From the NCBI GenBank assembly GCA_963666875.2, contig CAXXPU010000012.1:69789-133788 (forward strand): a stretch of 64,000 bases of DNA, given 5' to 3'. Positions 37,201-44,531 of this stretch are shown here, piece after piece. This stretch comes from G963662655 sp963666875. GTDB taxonomy: Bacteria > Cloacimonadota > Cloacimonadia > Cloacimonadales > JAIOQZ01. The translations under genes were made by a program, and so were the position numbers. The notes below the pieces were generated by a model, which worked only from the letters and a program-made list of their open reading frames with translations, did not search any database and was not told the origin of the DNA. Positions within the stretch are counted from its first letter, which is position 1, and the number at the start of each line of letters is the position of its first letter.

Positions 37201-38403
37201 ACCGTCGGATATCCTTCGGCTGAGTTCACCGGACCAGCAACGCCGCAGGGTTTCAGGGTTGCGCCGGTCGATCAATCGACGGCACAGCTCGACTGGATTC
37301 GTTCCGATGTGGATGCTTTTCGTATCTATCGCAGGTACGATAACGAGACTGTAATCGTCGGCGAAATCAATAATAATAATACGTTTACCGATACTGGTCT
37401 CACACCGGGTGAAACGTACGAATACGCCATTTCAGCTATCAAAGAGAGCATGATCCCATCCGAATCGCGACTGACGCTGTGGAAAGAGGTAACCGTCGAT
37501 GTGCCGCCTCAGCTCGAATGGGTGCGCATGGTCTCTCCGACCAGTATCCGTCTTAAATTCGATCGCAAGCTGAATTTGGACGCGATCAACGTGGGGCACT
37601 ACGAGGTGAACCACGACATCGGAAATCCTGAATCGGCGATCATGACCGATGCCCAGGAAGGTGTCCTCCTGCGCTTCAACACGGTGTTCACCTACTACCC
37701 CGATTATGTCCTCACGATCGAGGAATTGACCGGACAATCCGGCGTTCCGATCGAAGTGGAAACCATCCCGTTCGACTTCGTTGACGACGTCGATCCACCC
37801 GAAGTGAAAGAGCTACGTATCGTCGAAAGAGACCGGATTCAAGTGGTGTTTGACGAGGAAGTCGCTTCCAGTGCGGGAAATATCAGTAATTACACCCTGA
37901 ACCTTCCTTCGGTCGATCAGCAGAACAGCATTGTGTCCGTCAGCTATGCCGATAGCGTGGTTACGGTCAATTTCAGCAAGGAACTGGTCTATTCGTCGCA
38001 ACCTTATCAATTGGTAATGCGCAACATCGAGGATCTCTACGGCAACGATCTGCCGAACGATAGCGATATTCAGGCTTTCAGCTTGACAGACCTGGAACCT
38101 CTGCGGAATCTTGATTACATGGTCGTTTATCCTAATCCTTTCTACGCGAAGGATTTTCATGAGGTGCGATTTATTAATCTGCCGTCGGATCAGACCGGAA
38201 AGATATGGATTTACAACCTGAATGGCGACCTGGTTTATGAGAAGACTTTGAATTCATCATCCATGACAGTTGTGAACAACGACATCATTTTTGGATGGCC
38301 CGCAACGAACAACCTTCACAAGAAGGTCTCGTCCGGGGTTTATTTCTACGTTATCAAGATGGGCGGAGATCGCCGGAAGGGTACGATTTCGGTGATCCGG
38401 TAA
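34228..38403 (+). CDS. Secreted subtilisin-like (S8) protease with T9SS sorting domain
   Basis: 1391 residues from a GTG start, with AAAGGAG upstream and a signal peptide after it (MVRRIVIAIMLLQAVFAFS). The prodomain (to about 110) leads to the S8 domain (about 115-430). Catalytic motifs: Asp in VGVIDSGLFFNHPDL, His in NKHGTHVSGI and Ser in SGTSMAAPFVTGA. Downstream are Ig-like segments, an FG-GAP-like propeller region (about 640-980, with DFDGDNMDDIILV and DFDNDGNPEILAADIDGD), an FN3 domain and two bacterial Ig-like domains. The C-terminus is a T9SS/FlgD-like sorting domain (VVYPNPFYAKD ... GKIWIYNLNGDLVY ... VSSGVYFYVIKMGG). It is the third gene of the run with the M6 protease and the PorV-like protein, 35 bp after the latter. 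Confidence 0.9.
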   Translation: MVRRIVIAIMLLQAVFAFSLDYTPRQMIIRTSQPVSLRQNSFGLTSFDSFLQSKQVRELKPVLKKADNRYFVATFDNELDWQQIRSQNQRFDGIDYIQPNYINKLYVTPNDPYFVNQQLDLVEVPEAWETVTGNDQIIVGVIDSGLFFNHPDLQNNVYYNAGEIPDNGIDDDNNGYIDDWRGWDFVDAPELEGIALGDYLDQDNDATDENKHGTHVSGIICADTNNNLGVAGIMYNCRLMVIRAGFRTTEGYGYLQDDDSAAAIVYAADMGADVINLSWGDTNYSDIIADACQYAYDHGTIIVASAGNDPVPGLSYPAKLSTTIAVGAVDSYYNLTGFSSYGPNLDLMAPGQQILSTYDVEDDGTGTYEEQSGTSMAAPFVTGAVGLLLSKNPNLDFHAVRSKLAQSADDYGDEGYDNFYGNGVLNVNKLVANESLPFIEITYPEESMGLNESFDIVGTVTAPNFFRYSVMYTDKALPEEMDWLDVVNHTNTPTFHYDEVEDDVIARFNVLDLFPDGTYLIKIEVLTTDGKRYNYRRTVGIDQSPPVLDTNRFGIFLRYEDEIPVYYIQAIYDEPVILEAACFMQNGQEYTFFSDYSDSLQIVRIPGTIPEGVIDIQLTATNTTGLSSTSNTYENVADIRFDSVNIHDYTQNLSGIGLVPVPVKATGDRRFIGMTMSSGYGPVQFYQIVNNSVVSIPGSTFSDQFWPLSVGDTDGERLEVLGLNLDTATLYEVAPGADPDSYAFIPMWNQANVSGGKFTDFDGDNMDDIILVTNITSGRVLKLYKRSGTNYNEEETLTNGTTTLSRNMFVPTVFCDDFDNDGNPEILAADIDGDVIIYENSTGSFEQTWTTRLPITDAYYLAIGDFTGNRHTDFCVGGSQSDTSDPNKTFWYFQFFKGVNDNQYETIGQLMFTKVESENSITSVDIDDDGNDELIFSLSPNIYVIDYVDGRFVPVWRGSSDKSYYTVAFPATDTEPATFLFNDIHNGTYFSTVGYPSAEFTGPATPQGFRVAPVDQSTAQLDWIRSDVDAFRIYRRYDNETVIVGEINNNNTFTDTGLTPGETYEYAISAIKESMIPSESRLTLWKEVTVDVPPQLEWVRMVSPTSIRLKFDRKLNLDAINVGHYEVNHDIGNPESAIMTDAQEGVLLRFNTVFTYYPDYVLTIEELTGQSGVPIEVETIPFDFVDDVDPPEVKELRIVERDRIQVVFDEEVASSAGNISNYTLNLPSVDQQNSIVSVSYADSVVTVNFSKELVYSSQPYQLVMRNIEDLYGNDLPNDSDIQAFSLTDLEPLRNLDYMVVYPNPFYAKDFHEVRFINLPSDQTGKIWIYNLNGDLVYEKTLNSSSMTVVNNDIIFGWPATNNLHKKVSSGVYFYVIKMGGDRRKGTISVIR

Positions 38404-38425
38404 TCCGACCCGGAAAGGAGCATGA

Positions 38426-39235
38426 ATGATATCATTGGATTGGAAATACAGGCTGAAAGAAGACACGGAAGACTTCTTCAAACGGAAGCTGCCGACGGGC
38501 GATTTCGATATCGAAATCATCTATAACGCCTACCCGGAACGAATCGAGGGCAAGATCCCGAAAGAGGTCATCACGTTCGTCGCCAAGACGTTGGCTGGCA
38601 AACTAGCCCGGAAGCCGGAACAGTATCTGGATTTCTACGATCACCTTTGGAAGAGCAAGGGTGAATTCGGCAGGACAGCGCTGAGCTATATCTTGGCTCG
38701 CGCGATAAAGAAGAACCCCGACATCTTCCTCGAATACACCGGAAAACTGGTCGAGAAATCACGCAACGAACACGATGTGAACCTGCTTCTGGACAAGACG
38801 CTCTTCCCGCTCTTGAAGAATCAGCCCGAGGCTTATCTGGACCGGGCGATCCGGTGGCTCAAATTCAATAATCCGGTTTCCCAGAAGGCTGTCGTCAAGC
38901 TTCTCATCAAGCTGTGCAAGCAGGACGAAACGCTGATCAAGCCCGTCTTCAAGCGACTGGAAAGCCTCTGGCTTTATGCGGACGCGGAGATGGTCAAGGC
39001 GAACAGCCAGTTCCTCAAGGCGATCTACAAGCTCGACGGCAATTTCTATATCGATGTTTATAAACACTATCACAACACACGCAATCCGGTGTTCGTCGAG
39101 ATTCTCGTCGGCGCGATCGTCGAGTACGATCCGGTGATCGAAGAAGCGGTCTCGCTCTGGGTCAAGAGCGGTAACGCGCGGCTCAAGAAGGCGGCGGTAT
39201 CGGCGGAGCGGATGCTGAAACGCAAAAAAAATTGA
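38426..39235 (+). CDS. Helical-repeat (HEAT/DNA alkylation repeat-like) protein
   Basis: 269 residues, almost all predicted helix, with short amphipathic repeats spaced about 35-40 residues: VITFVAKTLAGKLARKPEQYLDFYDHLWK, RTALSYILARAIKKNPDIFLEY, NPVSQKAVVKLLIKLCKQ. No signal peptide or membrane segment. The pattern resembles HEAT-like folds such as AlkD, but no catalytic residue set could be assigned, so a scaffold or binding role is as likely. AAAGGAG lies 5 nt before the chosen ATG. It sits 22 bp after the subtilase gene and 16 bp before greA. Confidence 0.5.
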   Translation: MISLDWKYRLKEDTEDFFKRKLPTGDFDIEIIYNAYPERIEGKIPKEVITFVAKTLAGKLARKPEQYLDFYDHLWKSKGEFGRTALSYILARAIKKNPDIFLEYTGKLVEKSRNEHDVNLLLDKTLFPLLKNQPEAYLDRAIRWLKFNNPVSQKAVVKLLIKLCKQDETLIKPVFKRLESLWLYADAEMVKANSQFLKAIYKLDGNFYIDVYKHYHNTRNPVFVEILVGAIVEYDPVIEEAVSLWVKSGNARLKKAAVSAERMLKRKKN

Positions 39236-39251
39236 AAGAAACTACGGACTT

Positions 39252-39725
39252 ATGGCTGAATACATCACAGAAGAAGGAATGAAAAAGCTGCGGCGCAGGA
39301 TGAACAATCTGATGGAAAACGAGCGTCCGGCGGTGATTAAACAGGTGCAGACAGCCCGTGAGATGGGCGATCTTAGTGAAAACGCGGAATATCATGCCGC
39401 CCGTGAGCGGCAGCGTCATATTGACGGCGAACTGGAGCGATTGCGCAGACGGCTATCCGTCTTGCAGGCGATCAACCCCGACACGATCCCGAAAGACGCA
39501 GTGCGCTTCGGCGCTTTCGTCGAAGTGGAGGACTGTGATGGGCACGAGATGCTCCGGTACCGGCTGGTCGGCGTTGACGAGGTGGAAGATACCGAGGACG
39601 ACTTGATGTTGATATCGGTCGCGTCCCCGATCGGGAAGGCAATGGTCGGCAAGAAGAAGGGAGAGACGTTTATCGTGAAGGCCCCCGTCGGCGACCGCAA
39701 GATGAAAATATTGAAAATATGGTGA
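39252..39725 (+). CDS. greA: Transcription elongation factor GreA
   Basis: 157 residues, the usual GreA length. The N-terminal coiled-coil carries the acidic tip that stimulates transcript cleavage: REMGDLSENAEYHAARERQ, with the Asp and Glu of GDLSEN. The C-terminal FKBP-like domain ends SPIGKAMVGKKKGETFIVKAP, the family signature. GreA rescues backtracked RNA polymerase. The gene lies in a run of closely spaced + strand genes between the helical-repeat protein and the M18 aminopeptidase; the ribosome site is weak. Confidence 0.95.
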   Translation: MAEYITEEGMKKLRRRMNNLMENERPAVIKQVQTAREMGDLSENAEYHAARERQRHIDGELERLRRRLSVLQAINPDTIPKDAVRFGAFVEVEDCDGHEMLRYRLVGVDEVEDTEDDLMLISVASPIGKAMVGKKKGETFIVKAPVGDRKMKILKIW

Positions 39726-39737
39726 AAGGACAGATAA

Positions 39738-41153
39738 ATGGATAAAGATCAAGCTACAAAATTGAAATACGCACGCAAGAATTTCTGGGAAGACGCGGAC
39801 GAGAATGAGCGGAAAAACGCCTTCGATTTCAACCGTGGCTACAAGGAATTCCTGAACTATTGCAAGACTACCCGCGAGACGGTTCTCTTCGCCGAGAACG
39901 TGCTTCGGGAAAATGGATTCAAGGATATCTACAAGTCGAAGACGGCGAAGAAGGTCTTCGGCGTCTCCAGAGAGAAAAATATCATCGCGGTTCGCTTCGG
40001 AAAGAAGAAAGTGTCCGAAGGCATCAATATCGTGGCGGCGCACGTCGATACGCCGCATATCGACCTCAAACAATGTCCGGTATATGAAGACGGCGCGAGC
40101 GGCTTTGGCATGCTCAGAACCCATTACTACGGCGGAATCAAGAAATACCAGTGGCTCTCGACTCCTTTGGCGCTGCATGGCGTGGTGATCAAGGCGGACG
40201 GTGAGAAAGTTCGTATCTCGATCGGCGAAGACGAAGGCGATCCGGTATTCGTGATGCCCGACCTGCTTCCGCACCTGGCTGCAAACGAGCAGTACAGCAA
40301 GAAGATCGGCGACGCGGTCGATGCCTCGCGGCTCAATGTGGTGTTTAATTCGATACCCTTTGTGACCGAGAAAGACGAAGACGACGTGAAAGATGCGGTG
40401 AAGCTTCAGGCGCTGGTTCTTCTCAACGAGAAGTACGGCATTACCGAGGAAGACCTGATCTCCGCCGAACTCGAACTGGTTCCCGCCGGTAAGGCGCGCG
40501 ACTGCGGTCTGGACGGCAGCTTGGTTCTCGCTTACGGCCAGGACGACCGCGTGTGCTCCTACACCTCGCTGACGGCGCTGCTGGACGCGCAGGATCCCGA
40601 TCATACCGCCATGGTCTATCTGGTGGACAAGGAAGAGATCGGCAACGTGGGAAACACCGGCGCGGATTCGATTTACCTGCTGGACTTCATCTCAGACCTG
40701 CTGGCCTATAACGGCGAGAAGGGCGACAGCGTCACGCTTCGTAAGACCCTGATCAACAGCCGGATACTCTCCGCGGACGTCAATGCTGCCATCAACCCCA
40801 ATTTCCCCAACGTGCTCGAGCACGACAACGCGGTACATATCGGTAACGGCGTGGGGCTGGCGAAATACACCGGCGCGCGCGGCAAATCGGGCACCAACGA
40901 CGCGAACGCAGAATTCGTCGCGCAGGTCACTCGGCTGCTCAGTCAGGAGAAGGTCTTCTGGCAAACGGGCGAACTGGGCAAGGTCGATGAAGGCGGCGGC
41001 GGTACTATCGCGCGCAAGCTCGCCGACTACGGTTCGGACGTTCTCGACTGCGGCCCCGGCGTGCTGGGTATGCATTCGCTGTACGAATTGACCAGCAAGG
41101 CGGATGTCTATTCCACTTATCGCGCCTACAAGGTATTCTACGAGAAGGCTTGA
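39738..41153 (+). CDS. M18-family aminopeptidase
   Basis: 471 residues, cytoplasmic, zinc-dependent. Metal-ligand motifs are visible: AAHVDTPHIDLKQCPVYE, VYLVDKEEIGNVGNTGA, and the late H in GPGVLGMHSLYE. M18 enzymes cleave N-terminal residues, often acidic ones, and form large tetrahedral complexes. The length fits the bacterial M18 type annotated as aminopeptidase 1. It lies 12 bp after greA with AAAGGAC-type spacing. The stop codon overlaps the next gene's GTG region. Confidence 0.88.
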   Translation: MDKDQATKLKYARKNFWEDADENERKNAFDFNRGYKEFLNYCKTTRETVLFAENVLRENGFKDIYKSKTAKKVFGVSREKNIIAVRFGKKKVSEGINIVAAHVDTPHIDLKQCPVYEDGASGFGMLRTHYYGGIKKYQWLSTPLALHGVVIKADGEKVRISIGEDEGDPVFVMPDLLPHLAANEQYSKKIGDAVDASRLNVVFNSIPFVTEKDEDDVKDAVKLQALVLLNEKYGITEEDLISAELELVPAGKARDCGLDGSLVLAYGQDDRVCSYTSLTALLDAQDPDHTAMVYLVDKEEIGNVGNTGADSIYLLDFISDLLAYNGEKGDSVTLRKTLINSRILSADVNAAINPNFPNVLEHDNAVHIGNGVGLAKYTGARGKSGTNDANAEFVAQVTRLLSQEKVFWQTGELGKVDEGGGGTIARKLADYGSDVLDCGPGVLGMHSLYELTSKADVYSTYRAYKVFYEKA

Positions 41154-41154
41154 T

Positions 41155-41931
41155 GTGAGAAATTCACTCTTTGCGATCCTCCTGATCCTGGTGTTCGTCA
41201 CCGGGTGTTCCCAATCGGCGATACTCGAAAAACGGGTCGCCGAAACCGAAAAACGTCTGGAGAATCTCGGCATCGATGTCAGCGACAACACGATGAAAAT
41301 CGATAAGCTGCAACCCGGGTCACAGATATCATCGACGCCGGAATCGGAAATCAGACCGGACGAGGTGGGACGTTTGACGGATCGCATCGAGAGACTGGAG
41401 CGGCAGATCGTCGATCTCCAGCGTGAAATCCGCACCATGAAATCGAAGGAAGCGGATGTCTACACGAGATTTTCGCAGCCCGACCCCGAGCCGGAAACAG
41501 AACCGGAACAACCGGCAGCCAAACCGCAGGTGGAGCGTCGCGAAGAACCGGTGGCCTCACAGGTCGAAAAGCAATACAACGCCGCGCGAGAGCTCTACAT
41601 GAAGCGCAAGTACGATGCAGCCATCCTGAGCTTCCAGCAGATGATCGGCGACTACCCAACGCACGATCTCGCGGCAAATGCGCAGTACTGGATCGGCGAA
41701 TGTTACTACGACCGCGATTCGTTCATCAAGGCGATCGACGAATTCCAGAAGGTGATCGATTTCTATCCAACTTCGAAGAAAGCGCCCGATGCGCAACTCA
41801 AGGTTGGACTGTGCTACAAGCAGCTTGGAAAGGTCGATCAGGCGAAACTCGAAATCAAGCGCATCGAGAAGATGTATCCCAACTACGAGCGCAAAGCGCT
41901 GATCGACAAGATCCTCGAGGACATGAAATGA
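41155..41931 (+). CDS. CpoB/YbgF-like lipoprotein with coiled coil and TPR repeats
   Basis: 258 residues from a GTG start at 41155, directly after the aminopeptidase stop; the frame is open further upstream but that part is shared with the aminopeptidase gene. The lipoprotein signal ends FVTGC. A coiled coil follows (about 20-100, LEKRVAETEKRLENLG and RLTDRIERLERQIVDLQREI), then a Pro/Glu-rich linker. Three TPR units fill about 140-258 (AARELYMKRKYDAAILSFQQMIGDYP, AQYWIGECYYDRDSFIKAIDEFQKVI). This is the layout of CpoB, the periplasmic protein of the Tol-Pal system that coordinates outer-membrane constriction. No tol genes are present here, so the role is inferred. Confidence 0.75.
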   Translation: MRNSLFAILLILVFVTGCSQSAILEKRVAETEKRLENLGIDVSDNTMKIDKLQPGSQISSTPESEIRPDEVGRLTDRIERLERQIVDLQREIRTMKSKEADVYTRFSQPDPEPETEPEQPAAKPQVERREEPVASQVEKQYNAARELYMKRKYDAAILSFQQMIGDYPTHDLAANAQYWIGECYYDRDSFIKAIDEFQKVIDFYPTSKKAPDAQLKVGLCYKQLGKVDQAKLEIKRIEKMYPNYERKALIDKILEDMK

Positions 41932-42425
41932 AATCGATTCCAATCGTACTGGTGTTGCTGCTGTTCGGACAACTGATAGCCGCCGATCCCGTCGATGTGA
42001 ACGACACCGACGCGGTGGCCGCTCGCTTGATCGAAGTGATGGATATCGGCATCCCCGACGGCGATGCTCTCTACCTCGATATCGACGGCGGTCCTTTCAC
42101 GGAGGCGATTTATGAGCAATTGGCGAAGCATTTCATGCAATCCGGCGTTACGGTATTGAATCGCGCTACAGATGATTGTCTGGTGCTTCAGATTCGCCAT
42201 ATCGGATTCGATTTTGCGGATGACGAAGCCGCAGACACGATAAAATTCATGGTCGATTTGTCTGGGAACGACACAGGTGAGCTTCTCAGCATCTCCAGCG
42301 TTTCGTTCGAAGTCGCAAACGCGGTCGATGAAGAAGAATCTTCCGAAATGAGCTGGTATGACCCGATTATCATCACCACCATCGTGGGTGGCCTGATCTA
42401 TGTATTCTACTATGGAAATCAATAA
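41928..42425 (+). CDS. Exported protein of unknown function with C-terminal membrane segment
   Basis: 165 residues, not recognised. The start at 41928 overlaps the CpoB-like gene's stop by 4 nt (ATGA) and begins a signal peptide (MKSIPIVLVLLLFGQLIAA). The middle reads as a compact alpha/beta domain (GDALYLDIDGGPFTEAIYEQLAKHFMQSGVTVL ... DCLVLQIRHIGFDF), somewhat like a periplasmic energy- or assembly-associated domain, but no family is claimed. A hydrophobic helix near the end (PIIITTIVGGLIYVFYYG) should anchor it in the membrane. Coupled translation suggests it works with the TPR lipoprotein. Confidence 0.6.
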   Translation: MKSIPIVLVLLLFGQLIAADPVDVNDTDAVAARLIEVMDIGIPDGDALYLDIDGGPFTEAIYEQLAKHFMQSGVTVLNRATDDCLVLQIRHIGFDFADDEAADTIKFMVDLSGNDTGELLSISSVSFEVANAVDEEESSEMSWYDPIIITTIVGGLIYVFYYGNQ

Positions 42426-42430
42426 TCTAA

Positions 42431-42466
42431 AACCCCCCTTTATCCCCCCTTGTCAGGGGGGTGAGA
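42431..42466 (+). repeat. REP-like palindromic repeat, forward copy
   Basis: AACCCCCC TTTA TCCCCCC TTGTCA GGGGGG TGAGAG. It is the left half of an inverted pair with 42531-42563, in the gap before bamD. Confidence 0.85.
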
Positions 42467-42486
42467 GAGTTGAGCTGATCACCTTA

Positions 42487-42516
42487 CCACCCCTGACAGC
42501 GGGTGAGAGAGTTGAG
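42487..42516 (+). repeat. Degenerate partial REP-like copy
   Basis: CACCCCTGACAGCGGGTGAG, followed by AGAGTTGAGC. The stretch GTGAGAGAGTTGAGC also follows the copy at 42431, so the spacer contains a direct duplication of the repeat's tail. Confidence 0.6.
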
Positions 42517-42530
42517 CGGACTACCTTTCG

Positions 42531-42563
42531 CACCCCCCTGACAAGGGGGGATAAAGGGGGGTT
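42531..42563 (-). repeat. REP-like palindromic repeat, reverse copy
   Basis: CACCCCCC TGACAA GGGGGG ATAAA GGGGGG TT. It closes the inverted pair opened at 42431 and ends 25 bp before bamD. Confidence 0.85.
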
Positions 42564-42587
42564 ATACAATATTACAACGGATATAAA

Positions 42588-43334
42588 ATGCTGAAAAACA
42601 TTACATTACTCATCGTTTTGATCGGTATCCTGATCGGATGCAGCAATGCGGACAAGATCGCGCGGATGCCCGTCGAAGAAAAAATGCGCTACGGAAACGA
42701 GTACTACGCCGAAGAAGAATGGAGCGACGCCATCGATTATTTCAAGTCGGTCGTCTTCGAGCGTAATGCCGCATTCACCCCGGAAGCACAGCTCAAGCTG
42801 GCGAACTGCTATTTCTTTCAGGAAGAATACACTGACGCGCGGTTCGAGTACGAAGAGCTGATTCGCCTTTTCCCGGACTACAACAACCTCGAGACCGCGT
42901 TTTTCAATATCGGCGTATGCTATATCGAAGAATCGCTGGATCCGCATTATACGCAGGAAGAGACCGAAAGCGCCATCGAAGCCTTCGAAATCTATCAGGA
43001 AAAATATCCCTTCAGCGAGCGGCGCGAGGAAGCGCAAAGCTACATCGCGCAGTGTCAGGACAAGCTGTGGACCAAGACTTACTACAACGGCTATATTTAC
43101 TACATGATGTACGATTACAGTGCTTCACTCATGTATCTGGACGAAGTGACCAACGCCGGAAGAATCGATAAGCTGGATAAGAAAGCCTGGTATTACAAGG
43201 CAAAGATGTATATCAAGCGTAAAGACAAGCTCAACTCGAAGATCACGATCGACAGGCTGGTGGAGCGCTATCCGGATTCATCGGAAGCCCGTAGAATGAA
43301 GAAGAAGCTCGCCCGGTTGCTGGAAAAGGACTAG
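42588..43334 (+). CDS. bamD: Outer membrane protein assembly factor BamD
   Basis: 248 residues. The lipoprotein signal MLKNITLLIVLIGILIGC ends at Cys18. Five TPR-like units follow: YGNEYYAEEEWSDAIDYFKSVV, AQLKLANCYFFQEEYTDARFEYEELIRLFP, and EEAQSYIAQCQDKL, where the last matches the BamD/ComL signature. BamD is the essential lipoprotein partner of BamA that helps fold outer membrane beta-barrels. The protein is slightly longer than the E. coli one. It follows a block of REP-like repeats and is 8 bp upstream of nadD. Confidence 0.88.
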   Translation: MLKNITLLIVLIGILIGCSNADKIARMPVEEKMRYGNEYYAEEEWSDAIDYFKSVVFERNAAFTPEAQLKLANCYFFQEEYTDARFEYEELIRLFPDYNNLETAFFNIGVCYIEESLDPHYTQEETESAIEAFEIYQEKYPFSERREEAQSYIAQCQDKLWTKTYYNGYIYYMMYDYSASLMYLDEVTNAGRIDKLDKKAWYYKAKMYIKRKDKLNSKITIDRLVERYPDSSEARRMKKKLARLLEKD

Positions 43335-43342
43335 CGAGAGCC

Positions 43343-43957
43343 ATGACGCCTGGAACCCCGGGGAAGATCGGCTTCCTGGGCGGTACATTCAATCCAATCC
43401 ACAACGGTCATATTTCGGCGGCTCTGAACGCGATCGAGAAACTTAATCTCGACAGGGTCGTCTTTTTACCCGGCAGCAATCCACCCCACAAGACGAACGA
43501 CGCGCTACTACCGTTCGAGGTGCGTTACAGGCTGATCGAAGAATCTATCAAACCCTATCCCGGACTCGAAGTCAGCGACCTGGACAACACGCAGGGCGAA
43601 AAGAGCTACACCTGGAATCTGGTGAAGAAGTTGCGCGAACACTATCCCCACAACGATTTCTACTTCATCATTGGAGAGGACAATATCGGATCGTTGAAGT
43701 CCTGGTATCGATATAAAGAACTGCTGGACGAGATCACCTTCGCCGTTGTCACCCGCAACACCGACGAAAGTTTCGATGAAAAACCCGACTATTTCGACAG
43801 GCTTATCATGCTTCCCATGCAGCCGGTCGATGTATCCTCCACCGAGATTCGCAGAAGGATGAAGGAAGGCGAGAATATCGCCGAACTGGTTCCGAAGCCG
43901 GTGGTTGAATATCTAACTCCCCTTTGTCCCCCCTTGTCAGGGGGGGTGAGGAAGTAG
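43343..43957 (+). CDS. nadD: Nicotinate-nucleotide adenylyltransferase, C-terminus encoded by a REP-like repeat
   Basis: Joins ATP and nicotinate mononucleotide to make NaAD in NAD synthesis. The nucleotidyltransferase motif GGTFNPIHNGH is at the N-terminus, with LPGSNPPHK after it and the substrate-binding segment FIIGEDNIGSLKSWYRY in the middle. The conserved ending VSSTEIRRRMKEGENIAELVPKPVVEYL is complete. The residues after it (TPLCPPLSGGVRK) are encoded by the REP-like repeat at 43914-43951, so about 13 residues were added when the repeat replaced the native stop. NAD kinase lies three genes downstream, giving two NAD pathway genes in one cluster. Confidence 0.93.
   Translation: MTPGTPGKIGFLGGTFNPIHNGHISAALNAIEKLNLDRVVFLPGSNPPHKTNDALLPFEVRYRLIEESIKPYPGLEVSDLDNTQGEKSYTWNLVKKLREHYPHNDFYFIIGEDNIGSLKSWYRYKELLDEITFAVVTRNTDESFDEKPDYFDRLIMLPMQPVDVSSTEIRRRMKEGENIAELVPKPVVEYLTPLCPPLSGGVRK
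43914..43951 (+). repeat. REP-like palindromic repeat inside the nadD 3' end
   Basis: AACTCCCC TTTG TCCCCCC TTGTCA GGGGGGG TGAGG. It is translated as the end of NadD and pairs in inverted orientation with 44040-44077. Confidence 0.85.
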
Positions 43958-43988
43958 GCTGGAGTATAAATATTTTAGGACAGACATT

Positions 43989-44486
43989 ATGAGTCAGAAG
44001 GAAATTCAAGAGGATAGAAATTGTATGGGCGAGGAATCCTCTCTCACCCCCCTGACAAGGGGGGACAAAGGGGGGTTAGTCATAAAGCATTTACCATACA
44101 ATTTAAATCTGAAGTCCAAGGCACGAGAAAATAGAACAACTGGGTGTCTTCCCGAAGTGCGTATCTGGCGTTATATATTATCCAGAAAGCAAACAGGATA
44201 CAAATTCCTCCGCCAGAAACCAGTTGATAGATATATCGTTGATTTCTACTGCTCGAAGCTGAAACTTGCTGTGGAGATTGACGGAGACGGTCATGCGGAT
44301 CAAACCGACTATGACATAGAGCGATCAAATAGGTTGAAGTTGCTTGGAATTGAGGTGGTTCGATATTTCAATAACGATGTGATGTGTCGGCTCGACGGTG
44401 TTTATAACGATTTGATGTCGAGAATACGGGAAAGGGAAAGAGAATTAGGAATAACCCCCCTTTGTCCCCCCTTGTCAGGGGGGTGA
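43989..44486 (+). CDS. DUF559-family PD-(D/E)XK-like nuclease, enclosed by inverted REP-like repeats
   Basis: 165 residues. The core (about 33-155) has the DUF559 layout: LPYNLNLKSKARENR, then IWRYILSRKQTGYKFLRQKPV, then the nuclease-like strand-turn RYIVDFYCSKLKLAVEIDGDGH with candidate residues Asp85, Glu96, Asp98 and His102. DUF559 is related to very-short-patch-repair and restriction-type endonucleases; the biochemical role is not settled. Residues about 18-31 (SSLTPLTRGDKGGL) are encoded by the reverse REP-like copy at 44040-44077, and the last residues (ITPLCPPLSGG) by the forward copy at 44452-44488. The native protein may therefore start later (for example ATG at 44025) and end earlier. 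The DNA reads more A+T-rich than its neighbours. Confidence 0.75.
   Translation: MSQKEIQEDRNCMGEESSLTPLTRGDKGGLVIKHLPYNLNLKSKARENRTTGCLPEVRIWRYILSRKQTGYKFLRQKPVDRYIVDFYCSKLKLAVEIDGDGHADQTDYDIERSNRLKLLGIEVVRYFNNDVMCRLDGVYNDLMSRIRERERELGITPLCPPLSGG
44040..44077 (-). repeat. REP-like palindromic repeat, reverse copy at the 5' side of the DUF559 gene
   Basis: TCTCACCCCCC TGACAA GGGGGGA CAAA GGGGGG TTAG. It points outwards from the DUF559 core, mirrored by the copy at 44452-44488. Confidence 0.85.
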
Positions 44487-44488
44487 AG
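44452..44488 (+). repeat. REP-like palindromic repeat, forward copy at the 3' side of the DUF559 gene
   Basis: AACCCCCC TTTG TCCCCCC TTGTCA GGGGGG TGAAGA. It contains the DUF559 stop codon. With 44040-44077 it forms an inverted repeat of about 37 bp around about 375 bp of DUF559 coding DNA. Confidence 0.85.
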
Positions 44489-44500
44489 AAAGGTGATTTG

Positions 44501-44525
44501 CACCCCTTGTCAGGGGGGTGAGAAG
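44501..44525 (+). repeat. Half-length REP-like copy before rsgA
   Basis: CACCCCTTGTCA GGGGGG TGAGAAGG, lacking the first C-run. Its end lies 7 nt before the rsgA ATG and supplies the only purine-rich (GAGAAGG) ribosome-site-like sequence. Confidence 0.75.
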
Positions 44526-44531
44526 GTCTCC

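Noticed and set aside
39453..40604. 383-codon open frame antisense to greA and the M18 aminopeptidase gene
   Set aside because: Shadow of two well-supported genes; it spans their boundary, has no ribosome site and no domain.
42431..42563. CRISPR-like array of short repeats
   Set aside because: Copies alternate in orientation, spacers differ in length and there are no cas genes; these are palindromic REP-like repeats.
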